From Ustilago trichophora (lineage: Eukaryota > Basidiomycota > Ustilaginomycetes > Ustilaginales > Ustilaginaceae), in NCBI GenBank assembly GCA_900323505.1, contig OOIN01000016.1:1-64000 (forward strand): a DNA stretch of 64,000 nt, in the 5' to 3' direction. Position 1 is the stretch's first letter; every line of letters starts with the position of its first letter. Positions 9,299 to 19,297 of this stretch are shown here, piece after piece. Below the pieces are notes generated by a model, which did no database searches, was not told where the DNA came from, and saw only the letters and a program-made list of their open reading frames with translations. A program made the translations under genes and the position numbers.

Positions 9299-10812
9299 TT
9301 AGGCCTCGTACTTGTAGTTGAGACCGGTGGTGTTTGCGACGACGCCGTCGACCTTGTCGGTGGAGCTGGCCTTTTCGTCGTCGACCGAGTTGGCGCCGTG
9401 GTGGGCGGCCTGGGTGTGCGAGGCAAACATGTCAACCTCAGTCGAGGCAAACTTGCGAGCCGAGACCTTCTGCTCAAAGAGAATGTCGAGCGCACCGTAG
9501 GATCGGTCCTTGGTCTCGGGAAGACGGAAGAAGGTCCAGACGATGCAGACGGCGCCGGTGCCAGCCCAAAAGAACGACGCCTTAGCTCCCCACGCCCAAG
9601 CATCCGTGTTGAGCATGCGAGGCGAGAGGATGTTGGCAATGATGCCACCGATGTTGTATGCGTTACGGGCCAGGACGATGGTTTTGGCACGAAGACGGGT
9701 GGACGAGATTTCGGCAACGAGACAGTAGCAAACGGGACCAACAGTCAAGTCGTAGACGAAGGTGAAGATGAGGAGCATGGAACCGATAGCCCAGGAGACG
9801 CTCTTGTCATCGGCTTTGAAGGCGAGGCCACCGGCGGTGATCATGAGGCAGAAGAGAGCAAGCTGACCGTAGAGGTAAAGCGAACGACGGCCGAACTTGC
9901 GCAGGAGGAACCAAGAGCTAAGGGTACCGACGAGACCCATGGCAAACTGACCGATGGACAAGTTGAAAGCCTGTTCGGTGGGGAGACCGGCCTTGGTGTA
10001 AAAGTAGGAGGAGAGACCCATGAGAGGACCACCGCAGAAGACTTGGATGAGCCAGACGACGCAGGCGATCTCGGTACGACGACGGTCGGTGCGCTTGAAG
10101 CAGTCCCAGTAGCTTCCACCTTCTGCGGCGGCCTTTTCGAGCTCGTTGGTGTGGATCATCATCTGAACGGTCTGGTCGGCCTCGTGGTCGGAGAACTCGC
10201 GGTCGTTGGCGGCAAGACGACGGAGAGAGTGCTTGGCATCTTCGAGACGGTTCTGACGAACGAGCCACCAGGGGGATTCGGGGGCGAACCAGCATCCGAT
10301 GAAGATGGGGACGGGCCAGACCCACTGAACGGCATAAGGGATCTTGTAAGCCCAGTGGTCGGTGCGGGATACGGTGGCGCGGAGGAGACCCGAGGCGATG
10401 AGTTGACCAACGACCCAGCATCCATTGACCCAGGTGGTGAGGAAAGGACGAAGAGCGACGGGGGTGACTTCGGCGGCGTACGAGGTGGTGAGGGTCTGGA
10501 AGACACCCCAGGGAAGACCCTGAAGGATCTGGCCGACGAGGAGGACAGCGAGGTTGGGAGCAAAGAAGGGGATAAAGATAAAGGCGGTCATGAAGCAGAG
10601 GGCGACGAGGATGGTCTTGCGGTAACCGAAGCGCTCGGATGCGATACCGGTGAGCTGGAGACCAATGATGGAACCGACCTGGGAACCATTGGTGAGACCG
10701 GATTGCCAAGCGGCGGGGATTTCGCACTTTGTACCGGCGGCGTTGCAGACACCGTATTTCTTTTGGAAAGCAGGCTGTGCGAAAAAGTTACCGAGGAGAA
10801 GGGTGTCGTATC

Positions 10813-10881
<69 letters not shown>

Positions 10882-11166
10882 CAAAGATGTGGAACGAGTG
10901 AGTGAATGCTTGAAAGGGTGGTGTGTGTAGGCGCAAATGGAAGACCAAACTTACCCTTCCATTACAACGGCGAGGGAGAGGATGACGGAGAAGAGGATGG
11001 CGTTGGGGTAAGTCTTGATGGCTTTAGCCAAGCTCATGGTCTCCTGAGCCTTGGTGGCCTCTGCGGCATCGTGTACGAGGGCATCGTAGTCCTCGACTTT
11101 GGAGGCGATGGCGGCGGCAGCCTTGGAGTCGATGCGGGCGACGTCTTGGCCGTGTTGCAAGCCCAT
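9299..11166 (-). CDS. MFS sugar transporter, maltose/alpha-glucoside permease type
   Basis: Two exons, 11166-10955 and 10811-9299, give 574 residues. The donor is GTAAGT and the acceptor is CAG after a long CA run, and joining restores the family motif GYDTLLLGNFFAQPAF. Twelve membrane segments are visible, with the sugar-porter marks PESPWWLVRQ, a DRRRTEIACVVWLIQ stretch and GRRSLYLYGQ. This layout matches the fungal H+/maltose (alpha-glucoside) symporters of the plasma membrane. It is transcribed away from the alpha-glucosidase gene at 13389, with a 2.2-kb shared upstream region. That suggests joint control and a route of maltose import followed by cytosolic cleavage. A related transporter lies at 45454-47433. 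Substrate is inferred from family and neighbour. Confidence 0.9.
10816..10881. repeat. Dinucleotide microsatellite inside the permease intron
   Basis: A TG run of about 48 bases followed by a GA run of about 18 bases on the plus strand (CA/TC on the coding strand). It lies directly upstream of the intron's 3' splice site, at 10812, so it replaces the usual polypyrimidine tract. Confidence 0.95.
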
Positions 11167-13388
11167 GATGATGATGATGGAAGAGCGTAGATGTGGAGAG
11201 AAGGGGGGAAGAGGGGGAAGAGGAGGAAGAGGTTGTTGTTGATGATGATGGGGACGAGGGATGGAAAAGTGATTAAAGATGAGGTGGTAATATACACATT
11301 GAGGTTGAGATATTGGAAGAGTGCGGGGGATGGGAGGGTGTATGGAACAAGGCGGATGGACTGTAGGTGAGTGGATGTGCAAGAGGATGATGGAGGAAAG
11401 GATGGGAATGGGATGCGGATGATGTTAGGTGGCAGTTGAGCAGTGCGGAGAAAGAGAAAGAGAGAAAGAGAAAGAGAAAGCGAAAGAGAAAGAGGAGTGC
11501 GGGGGGATGGAAAGGAAAGGTGTGGTCTCGGTCATGCGAGTGGCATGTTGAAGGGAGAGTGGAAGAGTGGATGAGGAATTGCGGGGGGAGAGATGATTGA
11601 GAGAGAGAAAAAAGAAAGAGAGCAGAGCATGGTATGGTATGGTATGGTATGGTATACAGTAAGAGAGAAAGATGGTCCGAGACTGCTCCTTGATGAGCTA
11701 GCTGCGTGCAAAGTAGCGACGGAGAGAGCTCGGTGGATGTGGAAATTTTGAATCTCCGTTTGGTGCTACTAACTGTAGTTTGGTGTTGAAGAGTTGCGCT
11801 GCGTTCCGCACGCTTACGCTTTAGGTTAGCTTGACTGTTGTAGTCTGAGTGGTTTTGCTGTTGGTTGAAGCTGTTGCGTATACGACACCATGTGGTATGT
11901 GGATGGTGGGATGGAGATGGCACCATGTCGAACTAGACTTTGATGCGGGGACGCTTGGCGTTGCTCGCTGGCTAGATGCTCCCAGGAACACATGGAATGG
12001 TTTTCCCCACAAAATCTCTGTTTCTTTTGCCGAGCTACTGTAGCTGTTGCTTTGCATTTTCTCATTTTGCAATTGTGGACCATGAAAAGTGTGTGAGAAT
12101 GTGAATAATTATAGAATTTGTTTTCGAATTCGAATTCAACTCTAAAACTCTCCAGCAAGCGAGGTCAGCTGAGACGTTGACGACAGAATACAAATCCAGC
12201 ATCCAAACAGAGGAATAGATGCGTCGGGTGTACTTTCTCGGCAGTACAATCATTGTAACCCGAGCGGAGTTGTATCGAGAACAGTACAAAACGCGGAGGT
12301 GGAGGCGGAGACGGTGGATCTTCGGCCAGATTTGGACTGCTCGTCAAAGTACTGTATGGCTAACAGAGTACAGTAGAGTAGAGTAGAGCCGGACAATCTT
12401 CGGCGAGATTGGAATGCTTGGTTCTTGTTAGGCGTAACATTTGATGTCCCTAGTTGTGTGACTGTGTTACGCGGGGTAATGCCCATCGTGGTCTTTGCTC
12501 GGTGCAACTTCGCTTTTACAAACAATATCGCCATGTGCAACCACATTCCCCCTTCTCGTTCTCGTTCTCGTTCTCGTCCGTATCCTATCGCCGCATACTC
12601 GGATTCATCTCGGCGCTTTGTCGGCAATTGCCCTCTTCACCATTGGCTTCTCTTCAACCTAAGATCCTCCGTCAAGCGCTTTTGATGTGTTCACCATTCA
12701 CCATTGTGATGCTCGATACCCTTTTGATCGGTGTAAACCCCTCGCCTCGTCATCGTAGCATCTCACTCGTTCTCGGAAATGATGAACAGCAACATATTCA
12801 ATACACAACAGTGGCACGAGTCATGCTCAAAGTGGATGCGAAAACGAAACAGAGTGCGAATCAGACCAAGTTTTCGGTCTGGCTTTTTCCCCACATGCAT
12901 CCTCACACAGTTCAGCGTCTCTTGAATAAAAACAACACCTCAGCATGGTACCGTAGTGGGCCCCCACGTTTTGCTTGCGAGAATCCAGCCACCGGAACAA
13001 CCTGTACCGGTTTGACTACAGTACTGTACAACTGTACTGTACTTGCATGTGTGCGCACAAACAATCCTTCCTTTGATGCTCCCTTCGCTGCGCTTGTGTT
13101 GAATCTCGCCGAAGTAAAGAGACCCTTTTTTTGCCACCGCGGCTCGGTACATCTTTCTCCACAATCCTCCCGCACGCTCCCACTTGTTGCACTTGACACA
13201 CGTCACATAGTCCCTCCGCCCTCTGTTCAAACAACCGAGGATCTTTGTCCTCATCGCTTTTAAAAACCCCCCACATACTCGTAATCCTCATCTCACATCC
13301 CATCCTTTGCTCCACCAAACCTGTTATAGACGTTTGTTGCACATCAGCTTTACCCTTTTTTTTTCCCCCCTTTTCCTCCCAACCAAAC
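11167..13388. promoter_or_regulatory. Shared divergent upstream region of maltose permease and alpha-glucosidase
   Basis: A 2.2-kb region between two divergent starts. It is rich in simple repeats: GAAA-type at about 11450-11500, ATGGT x5 near 11631-11655, TTCTCG-type near 12555-12580, and a GTACTGTAC pair at 13017-13043. A 269-codon plus-strand frame (12454-13263) has no domain and low-complexity composition, so I do not call it a gene. Control elements are presumed but no operator is identified. Confidence 0.5.
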
Positions 13389-15143
13389 ATGCCTTCCAAC
13401 GAGTCTCTTGTCGGCTCCAGCTCGCGTACCTTTTGGTTTCGCGATGCCATCGTCTACCAGATCTGGCCCGCCTCATTCCGCGATAGCAACAACGACGGTA
13501 TGGGTGATATCCAAGGCATCATTTCCAGCCTCGACTACATCAAGTCTCTTGGTGTCAACACCATCTGGCTCTCTCCTATGTACGATTCTCCCCAAATCGA
13601 CATGGGTTACGACATCTCCGACTACGAATCCGTCTACCCTCCTTACGGCACCGTTGCCGACATGGACGAGTTGATCCAACAATGCCACGCTCGCGGCATC
13701 AAGATCATCCTCGATCTCGTCATCAACCACACCTCTGATCAGCATGCATGGTTCAAAGAATCTCGCAAGTCCAAACAAAACCCAAAGCGAGACTGGTACA
13801 TCTGGCGTCCTGCCAAGTACGACGCAGATGGAAACAGGAAACCTCCCAACAACTGGAGGTCCAACTTTAACCAACCCGCTTGGACTTGGGACGAAGAATC
13901 TCAGGAATACTACCTCCACCTCTTTTGCCCCGAACAACCCGACGTCAACTGGACCAACCAAGAATGTCGCAAAGCCATCTACAAGAGCGCTATGGAGTTT
14001 TGGCTCGAAAAGGGTGTCAATGGATTCCGCGTTGATACCGTCAACATGTATTCCAAGCCCATGGATTTCCCCGATGCACCCATCGTCGATCAAGGCGCTG
14101 AAACCCAACCTGCAGGTATGCTCTACTGCAACGGTCCCATGATGCATACCTATCTCAAGGAGATGGGCGCCATCCTCGAACGTTACGATGCCATGACGGT
14201 GGGAGAGCTTCCCAACACTCCCAAGACTGCCGATGTCGTACGCTACGTCTCCGCTGCTGAGAACGAGCTTAGCCAAGTGTTTCAATTCGACATTGTCGAT
14301 TTGGGACGCAACCCGGTCGACTTGATGACGTTGGACGGCTTCAAGTTGCCTCAGATGAAGAGGGTGGTCGACAAATGGCAACGTTTCACCGAAGGAAACG
14401 ATGCCTGGACCACCGTTTTCATCGAGAATCACGATGTTGCACGATCCATCTCGCGCTACGCTTCCGATAAACCCCAACACATCACCGATTCTGGCAAACT
14501 CCTCGCCCTCATGAACCTTTCCCTCACCGGAACCGTCTACATCTACCAAGGTCAAGAAATCGGAATGACCAACATCCCCGCAACTTGGGGAGCTCAAGAG
14601 TATCTCGACGTCAACAGCATCAACTACTTTGCCGCGGTTAAAGCTCGTACCAACAACGACGCCACCGCACTCGCAAAGGCCTTGGAAGGTGTCAACAAGC
14701 TGGGTCGCGACAATGCTCGAACGCCTGTTCAATGGTCTTCTGCTCCCAATGGTGGATTTTCCTCGGATCCATCCACCAAACCTTGGATGCGTACCAACGA
14801 CAACTATACATCCATCAACGTCGAGGCTCAACAGAATGATCCGCAATCGGTGCTCAACTTTTACCGCAAGATGATCGCCACTCGTAAACAACGTGCTAGC
14901 TTGCTCGGACGTGGACAGTTTAGATTGATCGAAGAGGAGGATGAGCACTTGTTCAAATTTGTCAAACTCGGTCAAAGTGGTGAAAAGGCTTTCGTCGTGC
15001 TCAACTTTACCGACAAGTTGCAAACCTACCAATTGCCAGACGATTTCAACAACGCCGAAATCCTACTCGACACCAGAGACGAAGCCGAAAAGGGCTCCCT
15101 CAAGGCTTACCAGGGAAGACTGTACGTCACTCCTGCCAACTAA
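13389..15143 (+). CDS. Alpha-glucosidase (maltase), GH13
   Basis: A 584-residue intronless protein; the ATG at 13389 is chosen because the family's N-terminal strand (RTFWFRDAIVYQIWPASF) follows directly. All GH13 regions are present: DLVINH (residues 109-114), the nucleophile in GFRVDT (Asp216), the acid/base in VGE (Glu273) and the third acid in ENHD (Asp349). There is no signal peptide, so the enzyme is expected in the cytosol, where it would cut imported maltose. The residue after the nucleophile is Thr217. In yeast enzymes of this family Thr here goes with maltase activity and Val with isomaltase, so alpha-1,4 preference is inferred. It is divergent from the maltose-type permease. Confidence 0.95.
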   Translation: MPSNESLVGSSSRTFWFRDAIVYQIWPASFRDSNNDGMGDIQGIISSLDYIKSLGVNTIWLSPMYDSPQIDMGYDISDYESVYPPYGTVADMDELIQQCHARGIKIILDLVINHTSDQHAWFKESRKSKQNPKRDWYIWRPAKYDADGNRKPPNNWRSNFNQPAWTWDEESQEYYLHLFCPEQPDVNWTNQECRKAIYKSAMEFWLEKGVNGFRVDTVNMYSKPMDFPDAPIVDQGAETQPAGMLYCNGPMMHTYLKEMGAILERYDAMTVGELPNTPKTADVVRYVSAAENELSQVFQFDIVDLGRNPVDLMTLDGFKLPQMKRVVDKWQRFTEGNDAWTTVFIENHDVARSISRYASDKPQHITDSGKLLALMNLSLTGTVYIYQGQEIGMTNIPATWGAQEYLDVNSINYFAAVKARTNNDATALAKALEGVNKLGRDNARTPVQWSSAPNGGFSSDPSTKPWMRTNDNYTSINVEAQQNDPQSVLNFYRKMIATRKQRASLLGRGQFRLIEEEDEHLFKFVKLGQSGEKAFVVLNFTDKLQTYQLPDDFNNAEILLDTRDEAEKGSLKAYQGRLYVTPAN

Positions 15144-15348
15144 AACAATCCTTAGAAGCTACGCTGCCCAAATCTGCCAATTTTTTCTAGCTCCATTTCA
15201 TTCACCATCGTAATCACAATCACACTTTGAACTCTCTTCCCCACACGACCGCCCAATTCTTTCATGTGCATCTTCTGTCGTGTCTTATATGTGTATTTCA
15301 GCATCCATTTCCGCATTCTCTATCATCAAAGCAGGACCCACGAATCGC

Positions 15349-16894
15349 CTAGATCAACTCCATATACCTCTCCATCTCCCAATTCGTCACCGTGGCATTA
15401 AACAGCTCAACCTCGTGCATTCTCGTCCCACCAAAATGATCCACCAACGTGTCACCGAGCACCTTTCTAGCCAGACTCTCCTTGGCCATGAATCGTTGTG
15501 TAGCTGCTTCGAGCGATGTGGGGAGGTAGACCAACTTTTGATCCTTGACGCTGCGGGTTGTATCTAAAGGAGCAAAGGGGAGTTCGAGTTTTTGTTGGAT
15601 GCCGTAGAGGCCGAGCGCAAAGATGGCGGCAAAGGCGTATTGCGCGTTGAGGTCGGCTCCTGGTACTCGGACTTCGAAGCGCGTACCGTAATCGGGTACG
15701 TCGGGTGGACCAAGAATGCGTACAGATGCCAGACGTGAATCATACCCATACGAGCAGATGTTGGGCGCCCAGTAGGCCTCACCCGTAGTCAAACGCTTGT
15801 ACGAGTTAATGGTAGGACACAACAAAGGCATGATATCCGGCAAACCTGACATGACCCCCGCTAAAAAGTACTCTCCGATTTGAGAGAGATACTTGACATC
15901 GTCGTACTTGGCATCCTTCCTCCCACCTGCCGCAATCTCTTCTTGGCTCAGTGCAAAGATGTTCTTGCCTGTGGCGGGGTCGCGAAGCGAGACGTGGATG
16001 TGACCCGAACATCCGGCGAGGTTGGCATGCGGTTTGGCCATAAAGGTAGGGATGATGCCGTGTTTGATACCGACCGATTTGGCGAGGAGCTTGTAGAGGA
16101 CTGCCATGTCGGCCATGCGAGTCACTTCGGTGTAAGCCAGGGCGGTTTCGTACACTCCGGGTCCAGTTTCGGTGTGATGTCCCTCAACGTCGATGCCAAA
16201 CGCTTCGGCGGCGTCGAACAGCTCGAGAAAGTAGTCCTTGTTGAGCGAGGTGCGGAGCATCGAGTAGCCATGGTTTCCTGGAGTGAGAGGCGTGAGTTTG
16301 ACAAACCCTTTCTTCTCGAGCGACTGAGCGGTCTCTGCGAACTGGAAGTATTCGAACTCTGCCCCTGCCATACAGTGCAGCCCTAGCTCAGAGTCGATCT
16401 TGCTGGTGACTGACCTCAACAGGTTTCTGGGGCACACGGCGAGTGGGGTGCCGTCAGCGTTAAAGTAGCGGATGAGGAAAAAGGGAAGGTTGTCCTCCCA
16501 AGGGATGCGGCGATAGGTATCGAGGTCGATCTTGGCAGAGAGGTCACGGTAGCCATTGGCCTTGTTGGAGACGAGAAGCTCGGTGGGGTAAACGAGATCG
16601 TGCATGTCCCAGCCAAAGATGACGGAGCAAAAGCCGAAATCCGAATCGGGCTTGGCGGCAGAGAGGAACTTTTTTTTGGAGACGTACTTGCCGCGAACGA
16701 TGCCATCGACGTCGAGGCCTGCGAGCCAACCAGAGAAGGCAGTCGCCAAAGCGTCAGGGTCAGTATCTGCGTTGGCGATGACGATGTTGACAGGGGACAG
16801 AGGAGTGGAGATATCACTTACCTCCTACTTTGACCTTGTTGTCATTTTTGAGGAGCTCCTCGAGGTCTTGGTATGTGATGGGTTTCTTTGACAT
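15349..16894 (-). CDS. Glutamine synthetase-like (GS-I family) gamma-glutamyl ligase
   Basis: Two exons, 16894-16822 and 16766-15349, joined over a 55-bp intron (GTAAGT...CGCAG), giving 496 residues. The short first exon encodes MSKKPITYQDLEELL. The catalytic domain shows the GS metal and substrate motifs: AGAEFEYF, ETGPGVYE, GCSGHIHVSL, and the C-terminal RFEVRVPGADLNAQYAFA with NxAxxR replaced by DSRLASVR. This is the prokaryote-type GS-I fold, not the eukaryotic GS-II enzyme of ammonia assimilation. In bacteria and fungi such GS-I-like proteins often ligate glutamate to amines (for example PuuA for putrescine). It shares a 441-bp promoter with an aldehyde dehydrogenase, the same pairing as in the gamma-glutamylated putrescine route. 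The substrate is not shown by the sequence. Confidence 0.85.
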
Positions 16895-17335
16895 GGCGGC
16901 GATCGATGTTGGTACTTGCTGCGCCGAGTGGGGTACGTTTGGCGGTGGTGGTGGTGGTAGTAGTAGTGACGAGGAGGTTTTTCGGTGCGAAAGGGATGAT
17001 ACGATGGCATGCAATGCTCGGAGTGGAATAGGAAAGCGCCTCGTGACCCTTTTGTTCGGGATGGTCCGAGCACACGGGAGATTGGGGGGAGCGGAGTTGC
17101 CGAGGCATAACTCGAGTCTGTTATCTTTGTTGCTCCCGGAAAAGCGCCGAACTGCTTCAGTGCCGTGTGATGTTCCAGAGAGTCACGCGTGTCGTTGACC
17201 TCCACTCGCCCTTTGACTGCGAAAATCCAAAGCGGCGCCACTCGGAATATGCTCTTGACTGCGCTTCTTGTTGCCTCTTGAACATCCTTCCAAACCACCA
17301 CACCAATCGATCGCAAGCAAGCTTATCGCACAAAT
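16895..17335. promoter_or_regulatory. Short bidirectional promoter, GS-like and ALDH genes
   Basis: Only 441 bp separate the two divergent start codons, so the regulatory DNA must be shared or interleaved. It contains a GGT/GTA trinucleotide run near 16940-16970. Short frames crossing it look non-coding. Confidence 0.6.
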
Positions 17336-18757
17336 ATGTCGTCGATTCAAACCACAATCGCACCATACGATCAGAGCGTCGTCTGCAAAAAGCAGCTGCT
17401 CTCCGCCTCCGAACTCGACCAGGCAATCCAATCCGCCGCTGCGGCTCAAAAGTCATGGGCCAAGGTCCCCGTCGATGAGAGGGTCGCCATCATCACAAAA
17501 TGGATGGGCATTCTCGATTCCGAAAAGGAGGAGCTAGGCAAGGAGCTCTCCGTACAGATGGGCCGACCTGTTGGACAGTGTGCTGGAGAGATCAAGGGTG
17601 CGCTTCAACGATGCCGATACCTCTGCAAGGTGGCAAAGGATTGCCTCGCCGACTCGCCTCGAACTGAGACCGAGACGCCCAACCTCAAACTCGCCATTCG
17701 GCGTGATCCCTTTGGCGTGGTGGCTATCGTGACACCCTGGAATTACCCTTACCTGACCACTGTCAACGGTCTCATCACCGCTTTGCTCGCAGGAAACGCC
17801 GTCGTCCTCAAGCCATCGCCCCAAACGCCACTCACCGCAGAGAGCTTCCAGCGCACCCTCGAGGCAGCAGGCTTGCCCAAGGGTCTGCTTCAGATTGCTC
17901 ACCTCGACTTTGAGACCACTGCCAAGCTGGCTGCGGATGCACGCATTGGCTTCCTCATCTTTACCGGTTCGGTTGCCGGTGGAAAGGCGCTTGCCAAGGC
18001 GGCGGCGGATGGCCCTGGATTCAAGGGTGTCGGTCTCGAACTCGGCGGCAAGGATCCAGCTTACGTTCGTCACGACGCAGACATCAAGTGGGCGGCAGAA
18101 GAGCTGGTGGATGGCGCCATGTTCAACTCGGGTCAGTCGTGCTGTTCGGTAGAGCGCATCTACGTGCACGCTTCCGTCTTTGACAAGTTTGTCGAGGAGT
18201 TCGTCGCCGTCGCCAAGGGCTACAAGCTCGGCGATCCTAGCCAGACAGGTGTCTCGCTCGGCCCTGTTGTCAGTCTCGCCTCGGCCGAACGCATCCGCAA
18301 GCAGGTCGACGACGCATTGAGCAAAGGAGCCAAGAACCTTATCCCCTCGGATCTTTTCCCTGAAGCCAAGGCCGGCACCGCCCTCGTGGCACCCACTGTG
18401 CTCGTCAATGTAGACCACTCGATGGAGATCATGACCGAAGAGACTTTCGGTCCGGCCATCGGTATTCAGAAGGTCGAGTCGGACCAAAAGGCGCTCAAGC
18501 TCATGAACGACTCGCACTACGGTCTCACCGCTTCCATCTGGACCGATATCGAGAACGCCGATTCGGCTGCTGTGTTTGACAAGCTTGCTACCGAGCTCGA
18601 GACCGGCACAGTGTACCTCAACCGCGCTGATGTGCTCGATCCTGCCCTGCCTTGGACTGGTGTCAAGGACAGCGGTCGTGGTGTCAGTCTGAGCACGCTT
18701 GGATTTGACCAGCTCACCCAGCCCAAGTCGATCCACATGCGATTGCGCAAGGCTTGA
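17336..18757 (+). CDS. Aldehyde dehydrogenase (NAD(P)+-dependent family)
   Basis: A 473-residue intronless protein of usual ALDH length. Key motifs: the cofactor region TPWNYPYL (133-140) and VVLKPSPQTP (157-166), FTGSVAGG (209-216), the general base in LELGGKDP (Glu235) and the nucleophile in FNSGQSCC (Cys269). It oxidises aldehydes to acids; the exact aldehyde is unknown. SPQTPLTAE and the gene's pairing with a GS-I-like ligase suggest an amino-aldehyde or semialdehyde step, which is inference. No organelle signal is visible. An ATG start with a purine at -3 fits the family's N-terminus. Confidence 0.93.
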   Translation: MSSIQTTIAPYDQSVVCKKQLLSASELDQAIQSAAAAQKSWAKVPVDERVAIITKWMGILDSEKEELGKELSVQMGRPVGQCAGEIKGALQRCRYLCKVAKDCLADSPRTETETPNLKLAIRRDPFGVVAIVTPWNYPYLTTVNGLITALLAGNAVVLKPSPQTPLTAESFQRTLEAAGLPKGLLQIAHLDFETTAKLAADARIGFLIFTGSVAGGKALAKAAADGPGFKGVGLELGGKDPAYVRHDADIKWAAEELVDGAMFNSGQSCCSVERIYVHASVFDKFVEEFVAVAKGYKLGDPSQTGVSLGPVVSLASAERIRKQVDDALSKGAKNLIPSDLFPEAKAGTALVAPTVLVNVDHSMEIMTEETFGPAIGIQKVESDQKALKLMNDSHYGLTASIWTDIENADSAAVFDKLATELETGTVYLNRADVLDPALPWTGVKDSGRGVSLSTLGFDQLTQPKSIHMRLRKA

Positions 18758-19297
18758 GTGTCGAGCCTCTTCTCTTCTATTTCGTTAGTAGTAGATCATG
18801 TGCTCAGAAGAAAAACATCAAATTGTAGCTGAAGACCGAAAGATACCGGAGCGATTTCTTTTTGTGACCGGAGCTTGAGTGTCGAGTGCTTAAGCGCTGC
18901 TGTGAAAATTGCGAGTGCGTTACGCTTTGCTTGCTGGTGCTAGACAAAGCTCCGGCCAAAATACCGAAATTTAGAAAGAAAAGAAGGGAAAAGGAAGCAA
19001 GCCCCAAACGAAATCCAACTAGCTTTCTATCTGTCTGCTGCAAGATTTAGGCCGCGGCACAGAAACACTCGTGACACTCTGCTTTGTGTTGCCACACTCT
19101 CTGTAAAATCGCATTCCGACGCTCGATAAGCACAGTCACAGCAGCACTCCGAGAAAGTGACACACACGCACGGTCCCGCCTATTCGGATCGTCTCCGCAT
19201 CTTGGGCGCTTGTTGCTTTCCTTTGCTTTGCTTTGCTTCTCACCATCACCATCACTTGCTCAGTCATCAGCAACACCATCTCAACCCAATTCTAATC
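18758..19297. other. Intergenic, no gene seen
   Basis: About 540 bp between the ALDH stop and the first SDR exon. It contains CTTTG and CACCAT runs just before the SDR start, and no coding signal. Confidence 0.6.

Noticed and set aside
9398..10930. Long plus-strand open frame (510 codons) opposite the sugar permease
   Set aside because: It is the mirror of the transporter's GC-biased codons. Its product is a Gly/Asp/Glu-rich sequence without domains, while the other strand encodes a full MFS protein.
12454..13263. 269-codon frame in the maltose intergenic region
   Set aside because: It starts in simple-repeat DNA, has a scattered composition, no domain and crosses likely promoter sequence.
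13473..15032. Long minus-strand frame (519 codons) opposite the alpha-glucosidase
   Set aside because: No family resemblance; it is a shadow of the GH13 gene's third-position bias. The same applies to the frames at 17534-18736, 22061-23236 and 57223-58566.
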